From assembly GCA_905221605.1 (NCBI GenBank), contig CAJNDS010000631.1:1-37820 (forward strand): DNA of 37,820 bases, in the 5' to 3' direction. Below, piece by piece: positions 1-10,855 of this stretch. The notes under the pieces were generated by a model. That model did no database searches, was not told the origin of the DNA, and saw nothing but the letters and a program-made list of their open reading frames with translations. The DNA is from Symbiodinium natans (lineage: Eukaryota > Sar > Dinophyceae > Suessiales > Symbiodiniaceae). Positions within the stretch are counted from its first letter, which is position 1; each line of letters begins with the position of its first letter. The position numbers were made by a program, and so were the translations under genes.

Positions 1-915
1 ATCGCAAGCCCTGGTCCCTAAGATTTTGGGTTCAATTTTTGCTCCAAAGAGTCAAATTGCAAGCCCTGGTCCCTAAGATTTGGGGCCCAGTTTTTGCTCC
101 AAAGAGTCAAATCGCAAGCCCTGGTCCCTAAGATTTTGGGTTCATTTTTTGCTCCAAAGAGTGACATCGCAAGCCCTTGTCCCTAAGATTTTGGGCCCAG
201 TTTTTGGTTCAAAGAGTCAAATCGCAAGCCCTGGTCCCTAAGATTTTGGGTCCAATTTTTGCTCCAAAGAGTCAAACCGCAAGCCCTGGTCCCAAAGATT
301 TGGGGCCCAGTTTTTTTGCTCCAAAGAGTCAAATCGCAAGCCCTGGTCCCTAAGATTTTGGGTTCATTTTTTGCTCCAAAGAGTGACATCGCAAGCCCTT
401 GTCCCTAAGATTTTGGGCCCAGTTTTTGCTCCAAAGAGTCAAATCGCAAGCCCTGGTCCCTAAGACTTTGGGTTCAATTTTGCTCCAAAGAGTGACATCG
501 CAAGCCCTGGTCCCTAAGATTTTGGGCCCAGTTTTTGCGCCAAAGAGTAAAATCGCAAGCCCTGGTCCCTTAGATTTTTGGGTCGATTTTTGCTCCAAAG
601 AGTCAAATCGCAAGCCCTGGTCCCTAAGTTGTCGGGGTCGATTTGTGCTCCACAGAGTCAAATCGCAAGCCCTGGTCCCTAAGATTTCGGGGTCGATTTG
701 TGCTCCACGGAGTCAAATTGCAAGCCCTGGTCCCTAAGATTTTGGGCCCAGTATTTGCTCCAAAAGGTGAAATCGCAAGCCCCGGTCTTTAAGATTTTGG
801 GCTCATTTCTTGCTCCAAAGAGTAACATCGCAAGCCCTGGTCCCTAAGATTTTGGAATCGATTTTTGCTCCAAAGAGTCAGATCGCAAGCCCTGGTCCTA
901 AAATGTTGGGCTCAA
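1..915. repeat. 55-bp tandem minisatellite, about 16-17 units
   Basis: The segment is a head-to-tail array of a 55-bp unit whose core is GCAAGCCCTGGTCCCTAAG followed by a T-rich stretch and GCTCCAAAGAGT. Unit starts fall at 1, 56 and 111, giving the 55-bp period. Variants alternate (GGGCCCAG versus GGGTTCAA or GGGTTCAT, and AGTCAAATCG versus AGTGACATCG). One variant run recurs 220 bp apart (about 141 and 361), suggesting a four-unit higher-order repeat. Open frames here arise only because the unit lacks stops; 55 is not a multiple of 3, so they are not repeat proteins. Confidence 0.95.
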
Positions 916-3900
916 TTTTTGCTTTTCCCTTCTCTTCTGCTTCCTTTTAACTGATAAAACACAAGAAAGGAACTCATATGATAAAGCAGTGGAAAGGTAA
1001 GCAGAGGGTGACTCCTTGCGCGTGAGCCTTTCCATAATACTCCATCATATTCATCCTCTCGGCCTATCTCTTCTGTTCCTTTCCTTACTCTTCTCCTTCT
1101 CATAGTTCTTCCTTTTTGTTTTCTCATTTCGAAAAGAAAGAGGGAAGGGAGAAACAAGGGAGAGAGAATAGATAAAGAAGAGTGCCATCTTCTCTGCGCC
1201 TTGTTTTGTCTCTCCCTCTTCTCTATTCATCTGTCTTCTATTCTCTTCCTTGCTCTTCCCATTAAATATGCAATCCTTGGTATCTCTCCTCTCTCCTTCT
1301 CTCTTCCTCCAACAGATGTGCTTTTGGATCGTTTTCTGCATCTTCAAGCGAGAAAAAAGGACACAGACTGCGATTAAAAGGGACGCCCATGTTGGATTGG
1401 CAGCAAGCCCAGCTGATGCTCATGATTCTCTCTCTTTTTCCCTACACATGGGCGATGGAACGGGTGTCCTTTTCAATCGTTTTCTGCATCTTCAAGAGAA
1501 ACAGGGACACCCCACAAGAAGGAAAAGCAACATAAGAGATAGGGAGGGAAATTGACCCTTTCCTCTCTTCTTATCTGCTATTTTTCTTATTCGCTTCAAA
1601 AAGCAACATAAGGGAAAGGGGATTTCCTGAAGAGGAGAGAGGGAACCTATCTGTGAAAAGCAAGAATGGTTTTTTCTAGTTCGAAAGGGAATAGGGAGAG
1701 ACAAGGGAGAGATGATATGTACAGCTTTGCGCCTTATTTTGTGATTCCGTCTCCTTGCTTCCTGTCTCTTCTATTCCTTGCAGCACGCTTCGGGAAACAT
1801 AGCATCCTTGTTATCTTTCCTCTCTCACTTCCCTTTCCCTTCTCTTCTTCCGCTTCCTTTTAACTGATAAAACACAAGAAAGGAACTCATATGATAAAGC
1901 AGTGAAAAGGTAAGCAGAGGGTGACTCCTTGCGCGTGAGCCTTTCCATAATACTCCATCATATTCATCCTCTCGGCCTATCTCTTCTGTTCCTTTCCTTA
2001 TCTTCTCCTTCTCATAGTTCTTCCTTTTTGTTTTTCTCATTTCGAAAAGAAAGAGGGAAGGGAGAAACAAGGGAGAGAGAATAGATAAAGAAGAGCGCCA
2101 TCTTCTCTATTCATCTGTCTTCTATTCTCTTCCTTGCTCTTCCCATTAAATATGCAATCCTTGGTATCTCTCCTCTCTCCTTCTCTCTTCCTCCAACAGA
2201 TGTGCTTTTGGATCGTTTTCTGCATCTTCAAGCGAGAAAAAAGGACACAGACTGCGATTAAAAGGGACGCCCATGTTGGATTGGCAGCAAGCCCAGCTGA
2301 TGCTCATGATTCTCTCTCTTTCCCTACACATGGGCGATGGAACGGGTGTCCTTTTCAATCGTTTTCTGCATCTTCAAGAGAAACAGGGACACCCCACAAG
2401 AAGGAAAAGCAACATAAGAGATAGGGAGGGAAATTGACCCTTTCCTCTCTTCTTATCTGCTATTTTTCTTATTCGCTTCAAAAAGCAACATAAGGGAAAG
2501 GGGATTTCCTGAAGAGGAGAGAGGGAACCTATCTGTGAAAAGCAAGAATGGTTTTTTCTAGTTCGAAAGGGAATAGGGAGAGACAAGGGAGAGATGATAT
2601 GTACAGCTTTGCGCCTTATTTTGTGATTCCGTCTCCTTGCTTCCTGTCTCTTCTATTCCTTGCAGCACGCTTCGGGAAACATAGCATCCTTGTTATCTTT
2701 CCTCTCTCACTTCCCTTTCCCTTCTCTTCTTCCGCTTCCTTTTAACTGATAAAACACAAGAAAGGAACTCATATGATAAAGCAGTGAAAAGGTAAGCAGA
2801 GGGTGACTCCTTGCGCGTGAGCCTTTCCATAATACTCCATCATATTCATCCTCTCGGCCTATCTCTTCTGTTCCTTTCCTTACTCTTCTCCTTCTCATAG
2901 TTCTTCCTTTTTGTTTTTCTCATTTCGAAAAGAAAGAGGGAAGGGAGAAACAAGGGAGAGAGAATAGATAAAGAAGAGCGCCATCTTCTCTATTCATCTG
3001 TCTTCTATTCTCTTCCTTGCTCTTCCCATTAAATATGCAATCCTTGGTATCTCTCCTCTCTCCTTCTCTCTTCCTCCAACAGATGTGCTTTTGGATCGTT
3101 TTCTGCATCTTCAAGCGAGAAAAAAGGACACAGAATGCGATTAAAAGGGACGCCCATGTTGGATTGGCAGCAAGCCCAGCTGATGCTCATGATTCTCTCT
3201 CTTTTTCCCTACATATGGGCGATGGAACGGGTGTCCTTTTCAATCGTTTTCTGCATCTTCAAGAGAAAAAGGGACACCCCACAAGAAGGAAAAGTAACAT
3301 AAGAGATAGGGAGGGAAATTGAAGAACTCCTCATTGTACTTGGTCATTCCCTTTCCTCTCTTCTTATCTGCCCATTTTCTGTGCGCCTTGTTTTGTCTCC
3401 CCCTCTTCTCCCATCATCTCTCTTCTGGTCTTTTCTTTGCTCTTCCCATTAAAAATGCAACCCTTTTTATGTCTCCTCTCTCCTTCTCTCTCCCTCCTCT
3501 TCTCCTGTTCCCTTCTAAACGACAAAAACGCAAGAAAGGAAGAATAAGAGGGGAATGGAGGCCCTGTTCCTTTTCCTCTTTCAATGGATGGGGGAAGTGG
3601 GCGGAGTTGGCCCCTTGCCCGTACACCCTCCCCATGCTTCAGCAAACCCCTCCTCTCGCCCTATCGCCTCTGTTTTTTTCCTTGTGCCCAAACGGAAAAC
3701 GAAAACGGGTTCCTTTATATGTTCATTGTCCTTCCTTTTGTTTTTTTATTTCACAGGGAAAAGAACCAGAGAAGAGGAAGATAAGAACGAGAGGTGAGAT
3801 GAAAACGGCACCATCTTCTCTTTGCCTTATTTTTGCACCTCCCTCTCCCGTCTTAATTTCTCTTCCACTCTTTTTTTCCATTGCTCTTCCCATAATATTG

Positions 3901-4440
3901 CATTCCTTTTGATAACTCACAGGAAATTAAAATGGCCTCCTTGTTGTCTCTCCTCTCTCACTTCCCTTTCCCTTCTCTCCTTCTGTTTCCTTTTAATTTT
4001 AACTGATAAAACACAAGAAAGGAGCTTGTAAAATCAAGCAGTGGAAGGGTAAGCAGAAGGTGACTCCTTGTGCGTGGACCTTTGCCGTACTTCACCATAC
4101 CCCTCTTTTCGGCCTATCTCTTCGGCTCTTTTCCTAACCCTTCTTCTTTTCATCTTTCTTTTTGTTTTTCTCATTTCGAAAAGACAGAGGGAACGGAGAG
4201 ATAAGGGAGAGAGGATAGATAAAGAAGAGTACCATCTTCTTTGCGCCTTGTTTTATCTCTCTTCTATTCTTTTCTTGGCTCTTCCCATGAAAATCGTGTT
4301 CCTCTTATCTTTCCCTCCTTCTCTCCCTTCTCTTCTCCTCACGAGAGCCTTCGACTTTAGGATTGAGGAGAAAAAGAGAAGAGAAAAGAGGAACTACCTG
4401 GTTCTTGTTCCTGAGGCCTCCATAGTACGACTGACGTGAC
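916..4440. repeat. Pyrimidine-rich tandem repeat, about 0.88-0.91-kb units
   Basis: The anchor CTGATAAAACACAAGAAAGG recurs at 951, 1864, 2746 and 4003. Spacings of 913 and 882 bp separate the first three copies, which are near-identical; unit 1 carries about 31 extra bp near 1191-1222. The third copy is near-identical to about 3318 and then diverges, and the fourth is clearly degenerate. Each unit also holds an internal duplicate of the phrase CGTTTTCTGCATCTTCAAG. The + strand is C/T-rich with polypurine islands. I see no domain in any frame, and the same small ORFs repeat only because the DNA repeats. Confidence 0.9.
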
Positions 4441-4489
4441 AGCAGCGTACCCTCGTGGAAACGTGTATGGCTATAAGAAAACCCGAGTC

Positions 4490-4580
4490 CCAGCTTCCAA
4501 ATAGACCCTATTTAAGCCACCCACCCCTCCTCCCCCCCCCTCCTCCCCCCCACCCCCCTCCCCCCCCCACCCCGCACCCC
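4490..4580. repeat. C-tract cluster (G-quadruplex-capable minus strand)
   Basis: Several runs of five or more C's separated by T or A occur at about 4520-4573. The minus strand therefore has many G-runs with short loops, which could form quadruplexes. No gene is seen in the surrounding 4440-4610. Confidence 0.7.
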
Positions 4581-4612
4581 GTGGCAGCAACTCCGAATTT
4601 CCACGGCCAGGC

Positions 4613-5062
4613 GGTGATTCCTTAATTTCAGCTCCGTTTTTTTATGAAAAAATGAAACTGAAATTAAGAACTGGGTTACATGGCCACAATTCCTGGTCCA
4701 AGCTGCAAAATCCTTAATTCAGCTCCATTTTTTAATTAAAAAACGGAACTGAAATTAAGGATTTTTGGCAAGCCGTTTTTCGTCTGATTTCCAGGAAAAA
4801 CCTGGGTTTTTTACTTAGAATGCGGCATGCTGATTTTTTGCGGCACGCCGAATTTCGGCCCAAACATCATGGAATTCATGGATTTTTGAGGTTTTTTGCG
4901 ACTGCCAAAAATCCTTAATTTCAGTTCCGTTTTTTTAAAAAAATGGAGCTGAAATTAAGGATTTTGCAGCTTGGATCAGGAATTGTGGCCATGTAACCCA
5001 GTTCTTAATTTCAGTTTCATTTTTTATTAAAAAAAAAACGGAGCTGAAATTAAGGAATCACC
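4613..5062. repeat. Foldback element, about 450 bp, long imperfect inverted repeat
   Basis: The left arm, 4613 (GGTGATTCCTTAATTTCAG) to 4770 (GGATTTTTGGCA), is the reverse complement of the right arm, 4903 (TGCCAAAAATCC) to 5062 (GGAATCACC). The arms are about 158 bp around a 132-bp loop. Nested inside are smaller palindromes of the form CCTTAATTTCAG...CTGAAATTAAGG with T/A centres, near 4619, 4711, 4912 and 5005. The line GGTTACATGGCCACAATTCC appears in both orientations. It resembles a MITE or snapback insertion; no ORF is present. Confidence 0.85.
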
Positions 5063-5095
5063 ACTTGGACCGCTGAAACTCAGGAAACAAAATTC

Positions 5096-5245
5096 CTTAA
5101 TTTCAGTTCCGTTTTTTTATAAAAAACGGAGCTGAAATTAAGGATTTTGCAGCTGGTGTCAGGAATTGTGGCCATGTAACCCAGTTCTTAATTTCAGTTT
5201 CATTTTTTATTGAAAAAAAAACGGGAGCTGAAATTAAGGAATCAT
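5096..5245. repeat. Second partial copy of the foldback right arm
   Basis: The order of palindrome, GCAGCTGG, AGGAATTGTGGCCATGTAAC, palindrome and GGAATCA repeats the sequence at 4912-5062 in direct orientation. The right arm of the foldback therefore appears to have been duplicated in tandem. A solitary CCTTAATTTCAG fragment also occurs near 6185. Confidence 0.8.
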
Positions 5246-5261
5246 GCAGGCAGGTCTCGGC

Positions 5262-5500
5262 CCCCAATCGGCCATTTTTTCTCCGCTGCGCGGGGCTGGC
5301 CTCTGTTATTCCCTCTCTCCCCCTTCCGACCCCCCCCCACTGGTTGCCCTTTGAACCCACAATTTTTTCCTCCGCTGCGCGGGGCTGGCCTCTCTGTTAT
5401 TCCCTCTCTCCCCCTTCCGCCCCCACCCCCCCCCCACTGGTTGCCCTTTGAACCCACAACTTTTTTTCTCCGCTGCGCGGGGCGCGGGGGTGGTGGGGTG
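5262..5500. repeat. Tandem repeat of about 90-98 bp, three copies
   Basis: The core CTCCGCTGCGCGGGGC recurs at 5280, 5370 and 5468. It is followed by GGCCTCT, TTATTCCCTCTCTCCCCCTTCC, a C-run, and TGGTTGCCCTTTGAACCCACAA. The last copy decays into a G-rich stretch to about 5560. No gene is supported here. Confidence 0.85.
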
Positions 5501-5689
5501 GTGGGGGTGGCAGGGGGGCGGTCGTTGGCTGGGGTGGAGTGCGGGAGTGAGTGGGGGTGTAGGGCAGTCATGCTTAGGAGGGTTAGGGGCTGGGCTTGCT
5601 CAGTTTACTCAGTGACTCAGAGAGTCAGTGTTTCGACTCTGGCGACGACCCGACTCTATCAGTGCTGACTGACAAGTGTGGACATATTG

Positions 5690-5772
5690 GGCTGCTCTCT
5701 CTCTATCTCTCTGTCTGTTTCCTTCTTGCTTTCTTTCTTTCTTTTCTTTCTTTTGATTTTTCTTTCGTTCTC

Positions 5773-5803
<31 letters not shown>

Positions 5804-5812
5804 GTCTTTCTT

Positions 5813-5866
<54 letters not shown>

Positions 5867-5960
5867 TCTCTCTCTCTCTCCTTTCTCTCTGACGTCTGAC
5901 TCTCTCTGCTTCTATCTATCTCCTTCCATCCCTCCCTCCCTCCCCTCCCTCCTTCCATCT
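5690..5960. repeat. (CTTT)n / (CT)n microsatellite with flanking C/T-rich DNA
   Basis: About 270 bp of almost pure pyrimidine on the + strand: CTTT-type repeats at about 5725-5815, then (CT)n at about 5818-5880, then CCCTCC/TTCC-rich DNA. The Arg/Glu and Leu/Ser frames across it are low-complexity artefacts. From 5960 to about 6215 I see nothing identifiable. Confidence 0.95.
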
Positions 5961-6215
5961 CTTCCTCCCTCTCTGCCCTCCCTCCTTAGCTTCAGCTAGA
6001 CGTACAGATGGACGATGAGGGGAAACAGCCATCCTTGCTCTTGGTTCCGCCCCCTCCCCCAAGCCCCAAGGAACATGTCGACATGCTAAGTTTATCGTGT
6101 TGCGTTGGGTTTACATTGTTGTTTCAAAGCATTTCGACAGATGCTGGTTTCATTGTTTTTTGGAATAGTCTCCCAAAGCAGAATCCTTAATTTCAGCTAG
6201 TTTCTCTTCATTTCC

Positions 6216-6965
6216 TTAATTTCGGTGAATATTGAAATTTAGCAGGCAGACAATTGCCCACAAGTTGGACAATGTCTCATCATATCGTCCAGCTCCCAAT
6301 GTCTTCACAATGGTCGTCTGCTGAACCAATGCCTTTATCCAATCCATGTGAGGCAACGCAGTGTAGGAGCCAATGGCCGTCGAAAGATCCAATGCTTCAC
6401 CAATGGCTGCCGCGCAACGCTCAATGATCATCTTGACCTTTAAGCTCATGCTGCACCAATGGTCGTTGCCAGTGGGCAATGGTGCCGTTGCAAATCGGCA
6501 ATTCAGGACACGCAGTGGGTCCAATGCCAGTTGCGGAATCTGGCGGGTCCGGGCCACCAGGGCGGACGTGACACGATCAATCATGATCTCAAGACGCGTC
6601 AACAATTCCGCCAGGGCCAATACACCAGTCTCTTGCGGGTGTGCGCCAACCAGCGACAATGTGATCTCCTCCTCAAGGGGGAGGGCACTCACAATGGAAG
6701 CCAATAAGGTCCAGAGCAAGGCTTCCGGTCCGAATTGGCCAATGGCCAGCGTGACCAATCGTTCAAGGTTGGCCAATGCCGTCTTCCTTAGCTCAATCCC
6801 AACACCTTGGGACGCCACAATGCCGCAACTGTTCTCAATTGCAGCGTTGTCCATGGCGGCAATGAGGCTTCGGAGATGCACAATGCCCAAAGGAATGCTC
6901 TCGTGACTGCAATCACAGCAGAGATGCAACAAAGACAAATTCCCAAAAAGCACTTCCAAGATCAC
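6216..6965 (-). CDS. Third ORF of element 1, 249 aa, unknown function
   Basis: An open frame of 249 codons starts 457 bp downstream of the pol stop on the same strand. I recognise no domain. It is predicted mostly helical, rich in Leu, Ala and Ile. It resembles the 397-aa ORF of element 2: a 58-residue block running from LP to PLR aligns without gaps with 13 identities (LP, E, AL, E, I, V, PQ, L, PLR). ERL upstream and a ...ALV...AG...E...W.I pattern downstream also line up if about 80 residues are missing here. The last residues run into sequence lacking the element's CAAT signature, so the C-terminus is probably foreign and the ORF truncated. It could be decayed coding sequence, not a working gene. 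Confidence 0.55.
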   Translation of the reverse strand: MILEVLFGNLSLLHLCCDCSHESIPLGIVHLRSLIAAMDNAAIENSCGIVASQGVGIELRKTALANLERLVTLAIGQFGPEALLWTLLASIVSALPLEEEITLSLVGAHPQETGVLALAELLTRLEIMIDRVTSALVARTRQIPQLALDPLRVLNCRFATAPLPTGNDHWCSMSLKVKMIIERCAAAIGEALDLSTAIGSYTALPHMDWIKALVQQTTIVKTLGAGRYDETLSNLWAIVCLLNFNIHRN

Positions 6966-7421
6966 AATTCACCTAAAAGGAAAATCGGAAAATCCTACAG
7001 GAGAAAATAAAATACTGGAAAACTTGAAAGAATCAATCTATGTACAATGTGCTAGTTAGAGAGGTTCTACTCTAAACACTATGCTGCTGTACAATGCGTT
7101 GTTGCGTGTGGCCAATGTGTTGTTGCTTGTCAGGGCGAGTTTTCGTTGTGCAATGAGTGCTGACGCATGCAATCTTTTGTTTGTAGCCTGGGCATGGCGT
7201 ATGCGAAGCAATGTAAGGAATCAAAACGCGAAACCAATACATGTCTCCATGTGACACAAGCAGCAATGCAGACAATGTTTGTCAATGCCAATGCTCTTCT
7301 TCTTCTTTCTCTCGGTCCCTCAGTCTGAACATGTAACATGTGAAGACTGAACATGCACTGCCAAAGGAACATGTGAGACAAATTTTTTTTAAGGGTAAGT
7401 GAAACGATGCCAGTGCTTCAG
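6966..7421 (-). other. Element 1 sequence between pol and the third ORF
   Basis: No ORF of merit lies in these 456 bp. It contains dense ATTG on the sense strand, a purine-rich stretch (AGAGAAAGAAGAAGAAGAG) next to the motif TGAGGGACCG at 7313-7322, and ACATGT repeats near 7327-7372. The equivalent part of element 2 (15937-16544) also has purine-rich DNA, ACATGT and TGAGGGACCG, so the two spacers look related in layout. Confidence 0.5.
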
Positions 7422-10400
7422 TCACAATCGGAAGTCGTTTCGGATCAATCCCAAGCGATTCAACAGAGACTGCAATGTCTCCGTGGACACATACTTCGTG
7501 AGGAGATCAGCACAGTTGTCCTTTGTGCCAATCTTGCACACTCGCAGCATGCCTGCGTCAATCAGATTCTGCATGTACAGATACCTAAGTTCAACGTGTT
7601 TTGTACGCTTGCCAGTTCCAAACCGTGAGGCAATAGACTTTCCAGCCGTGCTATCCGTGTGAACAGTAATTCGCACCTTGCGCGCAAATTCTGCTTCGAG
7701 AATGATCGACTTTACGTACAAAGCTTCGTTAATGCCTTGGCCAATAGCATACAGTTCTGCTTCGCCGGAAGACAATGCTACGGTAGCCTGTGTGCGAGAT
7801 GTGTGCACTATGGGTGAGCCTAGCAATTGCACCGTGCTTCCGCTCGTCGACTTTCTTGTCTTCGAGCAACCGGCCCAATCACTGTCGACAAAGCAAACGA
7901 GCTCCAGGCTCGACTTCCAATCTGTCAACATATGAGTCGGTCTCAATCGAAGCACCGTGTGCCGAGTACCGTTCAGATACCTCAGCAAATGCTCAAGCTT
8001 GGCGAGGCTCTCCAGTGTGGGCCCTTTCACATCACGACTGAGCTCCTTCACCGCATAGGAACAATCAGGCCTTACGAATGCTAGCCAAAGCAATTTTCCA
8101 ACTGCTGTGCGAAATTTCGAATGCTCCTCTTTGTCAAGCGGGGTGTCAGAATCTTGAACTCTCTTCAGGGCTGAGGAGCCTGCTGTGTTCACAATGTTCG
8201 AGCTAGAGTTCATGCTATAAAGCTTCAGAATCTCTTCAATGTACTGTTGAGACATGAGGATGTCGATGGAATCTCCGTTATGGCGCAGTTTCCGTCCTAG
8301 AAAGGAATGCTCGCTCCCTGCTTCCAATCGTCCAGTGATCTTCACAAGAAGCTCTTTGTTGAGAGAATCAATGAAAGCTTTGGACTGTTCGGGGTCCCCT
8401 ACAATCATCAAATCATCAACGTACGCCAAAACATAGAGCTGTTTCGAAGAGTGACAATACAAGTTGCTATCGGACTTGCAGCGCCGGAATCCCAGTTTCT
8501 GCATGGTCTTAGCAAAATGTCCTTGCCACAATCGTGGACTTTGCTTGAGTCCATACATAGCCCTGTTGAGTTTCCACAAACAATTTCTCGTTGGATAGTA
8601 TTCCGCAGGAGGAACAACGAAAATCTCTTCACCTGCGCCAATAGCGGCGTGAAGAAATGCGGTTGAGATATCTGCAAGCCTGATAGACCACTTGCGAGCT
8701 AAGGCCATGACAAGAAGCAGTCTCATCGTCACAAGTGAAGGCATGCTTGCAAACGATGAATCTGTGTCCAGCTTCGTCGCATCTTGGTAACAACCCTGAA
8801 CGACCAATCTCATTCGCAATTCCGTGTCTGTCTTCCATCTTTTCACCCAACGAACTCCAATGGCATTGCTGATTTGCTCTTCTGTACATTTTTCAATTGG
8901 GACCTCAGTGTACACGTTGAAATCCTTCATGGAGCCCATTTCGTGGTCCATTCCTTTCTTTTGGGCCAATTCAGGGTACTCACGCGTGATGTCCCAAATG
9001 ATAGGTTCTGTGAGCTTCAATTCAGTGCGATACTCTTCTTCATCGTAGTTGACGTGAACTGGAACCTCAACGCCATCCTTGGTGATAGCTTTGTTTACTC
9101 CTACAGTAGCACCAATCAGCTGCATGACTGCAGCAATCTTCCTAGACGTTGGTGATGGTTCTGCTACAGGAGCCTCGGGGTCAATGCGAAGAGACTTAGC
9201 TGCTCTCTCGTCTTCCGCAGCTTCAGCGGGCCTCACAATTCCTGCGGAGGAAGATGCAGGTTGTTCAGCAATTGACGTGTCAGCTCTTCTCTCTGGCATG
9301 TCCTCAAGTTGCAATGGCTCTGTTTTGAGGTTTTCGGTCCTGACAACTTCTTTGGGCTCTGCAGGTGGCGTCAATCCCGGGGGGTCTCGAACCTTTCCTA
9401 TTACAGTCAACGACTTAGGCAATACAAACTCGGTAGTGTGTTCGCCATCAGTCTTGGGCTTCCAAGGAAGAGCCTTGAGTCCATTGACAATGTCAGGCTG
9501 CCAATGTTGAGAAGGAGGCGTCCTTCTGACTGTCCTGACCTTAGTCACTCCTTCGTCAGTGGCAACAATGATTTCATCTGCCTCAGTGTCTCTTCCTAGC
9601 CACAATGCTGACTTCCAAGGGATGTCGGCTTTTCTAACCGCGTGACCACCAATCACTTTAGCATGAACAACTTCTGCAAACTGACACAATCCACCTTCAT
9701 AGTTTCGGTTCCATCGTCTGTAATAAGACGTGCAGCCGTCAGAATGAACAAGGTATCGGTTCAATAGCCATTGTGCATGCTTCAATGCCCAGGGATACAA
9801 AACATGATCTGAAGTGATCTGAATGTTCAAGTTTTGCTCAACTTGGGCAATCAAAGTGCGAACCTGACCATACAATGTCCTTTGCATCTGACCTACCGAA
9901 CCACTACTTTGTGGGTGTGATTTGGGCGCAGCACGAAGACTCAATCCACCTAGTTCAGCGCAGACTCTTTGGCAGACATTCTTCAATGGGGATTCTTGGT
10001 CATACTGCAGAATGCCAAAAGTTCTTCCGCACTCGTAGATAAATTTCTTCAATTCAGCTACTGCATAGTTGTTCTCACCTTTTGAGGGAACAATCACAGC
10101 CATGCCCAAACCAGTCTGAACATCACAAGCTGACAAGATCTTTCTCAATGGGAGATCTGGATGTGTAGCTTGGAAGCAATAGTCAACCTGAATCACAGGC
10201 TGCCTATCTGACTGTTTCTTTGCAGGACCATGACGACCTTTTGATTTGACACAATGAGGACACCAATCTCTGAAAGGCAAATGTGTCAATTCATGTTGGG
10301 CTCTTTCTGAGGCTGAGGGTTCACCAGGAACCTTCAATCCTTTGGCAACTCTAGCGTGCTTGTCATCAGTGTCCTGAATGGGCCTTCCTACCTCAATCGG

Positions 10401-10634
10401 CACCGAAGCGAAGACAACAAAGCCTCTCCAAACGTGATACAATTCTCGCCTAGGATCTTCTTTAGGTTCCGTTTCAACACCGTCAGGATCAAGCATGGTG
10501 CGCCACAGGTCTTCAATCTCTGAGCCGTTCAACTCAGGGAACTGCGATTCCACAATGTATGTGTAACGCTCAACAGTAAGCAAATCACCTAGGCTCTGTT
10601 CTGCAATTGGGGAAGGCTCATCATCCGGGTGCAC
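7422..10634 (-). CDS. Pol of element 1: integrase, reverse transcriptase, RNase H
   Basis: An open frame of 1070 codons. Domains in order: integrase zinc module H-x3-H-x6-C-x2-C at about residues 112-128 (HELTH...CPHC); integrase core with Asp in VDYCF (about 148) and in YDQES (about 210); a polar linker; copia reverse transcriptase (RVT_2) at about 590-800 with the catalytic YVDD near 738; RNase H with FVDSDWAGC (about 915), SSGEAELYAIGQG and VHTDSTAG. The stop is at 7422. The true N-terminus lies in the preceding frame: a 1-bp deletion near 10640, seen against element 2, breaks the join, so the first Met here is incidental. At the site where integrases usually have the third catalytic residue, Glu before Arg, this protein has Gln (SVGQMQR). 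Confidence 0.9.
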   Translation of the reverse strand: MHPDDEPSPIAEQSLGDLLTVERYTYIVESQFPELNGSEIEDLWRTMLDPDGVETEPKEDPRRELYHVWRGFVVFASVPIEVGRPIQDTDDKHARVAKGLKVPGEPSASERAQHELTHLPFRDWCPHCVKSKGRHGPAKKQSDRQPVIQVDYCFQATHPDLPLRKILSACDVQTGLGMAVIVPSKGENNYAVAELKKFIYECGRTFGILQYDQESPLKNVCQRVCAELGGLSLRAAPKSHPQSSGSVGQMQRTLYGQVRTLIAQVEQNLNIQITSDHVLYPWALKHAQWLLNRYLVHSDGCTSYYRRWNRNYEGGLCQFAEVVHAKVIGGHAVRKADIPWKSALWLGRDTEADEIIVATDEGVTKVRTVRRTPPSQHWQPDIVNGLKALPWKPKTDGEHTTEFVLPKSLTVIGKVRDPPGLTPPAEPKEVVRTENLKTEPLQLEDMPERRADTSIAEQPASSSAGIVRPAEAAEDERAAKSLRIDPEAPVAEPSPTSRKIAAVMQLIGATVGVNKAITKDGVEVPVHVNYDEEEYRTELKLTEPIIWDITREYPELAQKKGMDHEMGSMKDFNVYTEVPIEKCTEEQISNAIGVRWVKRWKTDTELRMRLVVQGCYQDATKLDTDSSFASMPSLVTMRLLLVMALARKWSIRLADISTAFLHAAIGAGEEIFVVPPAEYYPTRNCLWKLNRAMYGLKQSPRLWQGHFAKTMQKLGFRRCKSDSNLYCHSSKQLYVLAYVDDLMIVGDPEQSKAFIDSLNKELLVKITGRLEAGSEHSFLGRKLRHNGDSIDILMSQQYIEEILKLYSMNSSSNIVNTAGSSALKRVQDSDTPLDKEEHSKFRTAVGKLLWLAFVRPDCSYAVKELSRDVKGPTLESLAKLEHLLRYLNGTRHTVLRLRPTHMLTDWKSSLELVCFVDSDWAGCSKTRKSTSGSTVQLLGSPIVHTSRTQATVALSSGEAELYAIGQGINEALYVKSIILEAEFARKVRITVHTDSTAGKSIASRFGTGKRTKHVELRYLYMQNLIDAGMLRVCKIGTKDNCADLLTKYVSTETLQSLLNRLGLIRNDFRL

Positions 10635-10855
10635 AGTGTCTTACGTTTCTGATGAACCATGCGAACCCAATAGTTTGGTAACTGAAGCCAAAAGTCGGTG
10701 GTTCGCTCTTTGCTTGTGGCCGAATCGAGAGTGTGATAGAGCCGCACCAAATCTTCACGCATTTTTGCATTGAACTCGCCAATCGAGCGAAGTCTTCTGA
10801 GAATAGCAATCTCGCTATCTCCAAGCTGCGACTCTCCGCGAGACACTTGTTCCAA
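10589..10855 (-). pseudogene. Middle frame of element 1 gag-pol between two frameshifts
   Basis: This segment (about 88 codons) aligns with the continuous frame of element 2: LRRLRSIGEFNAKMREDL here against LSRLRSVQVFDNKMKEDL there, then ERTTDFWLQLP against ERTTDYWVQLP. It is in a different frame from the Gag-protease part upstream and the integrase part downstream. Both neighbours continue in one frame in element 2, so element 1 carries one frameshift near 10860 and another near 10640. I take these as decay and not programmed shifts, because the related copy is open throughout. Confidence 0.8.

Noticed and set aside
183-737. Open frames with repeated GTRACDLTLWSK-type peptides
   Set aside because: The 55-bp period changes frame every unit; openness is due only to lack of stops in the satellite.
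1-915. CRISPR-like regular repeats
   Set aside because: The unit repeats through its whole 55 bp without unique spacers, and the context is eukaryotic.
3319-3912. A 197-codon frame on +
   Set aside because: It lies in the pyrimidine-rich tandem repeat, is Phe/Ser/Leu-rich low complexity, and has no domain.
5596-5958. Leu/Ser-rich and Arg/Glu-rich frames
   Set aside because: They are translations of the CTTT/CT microsatellite.
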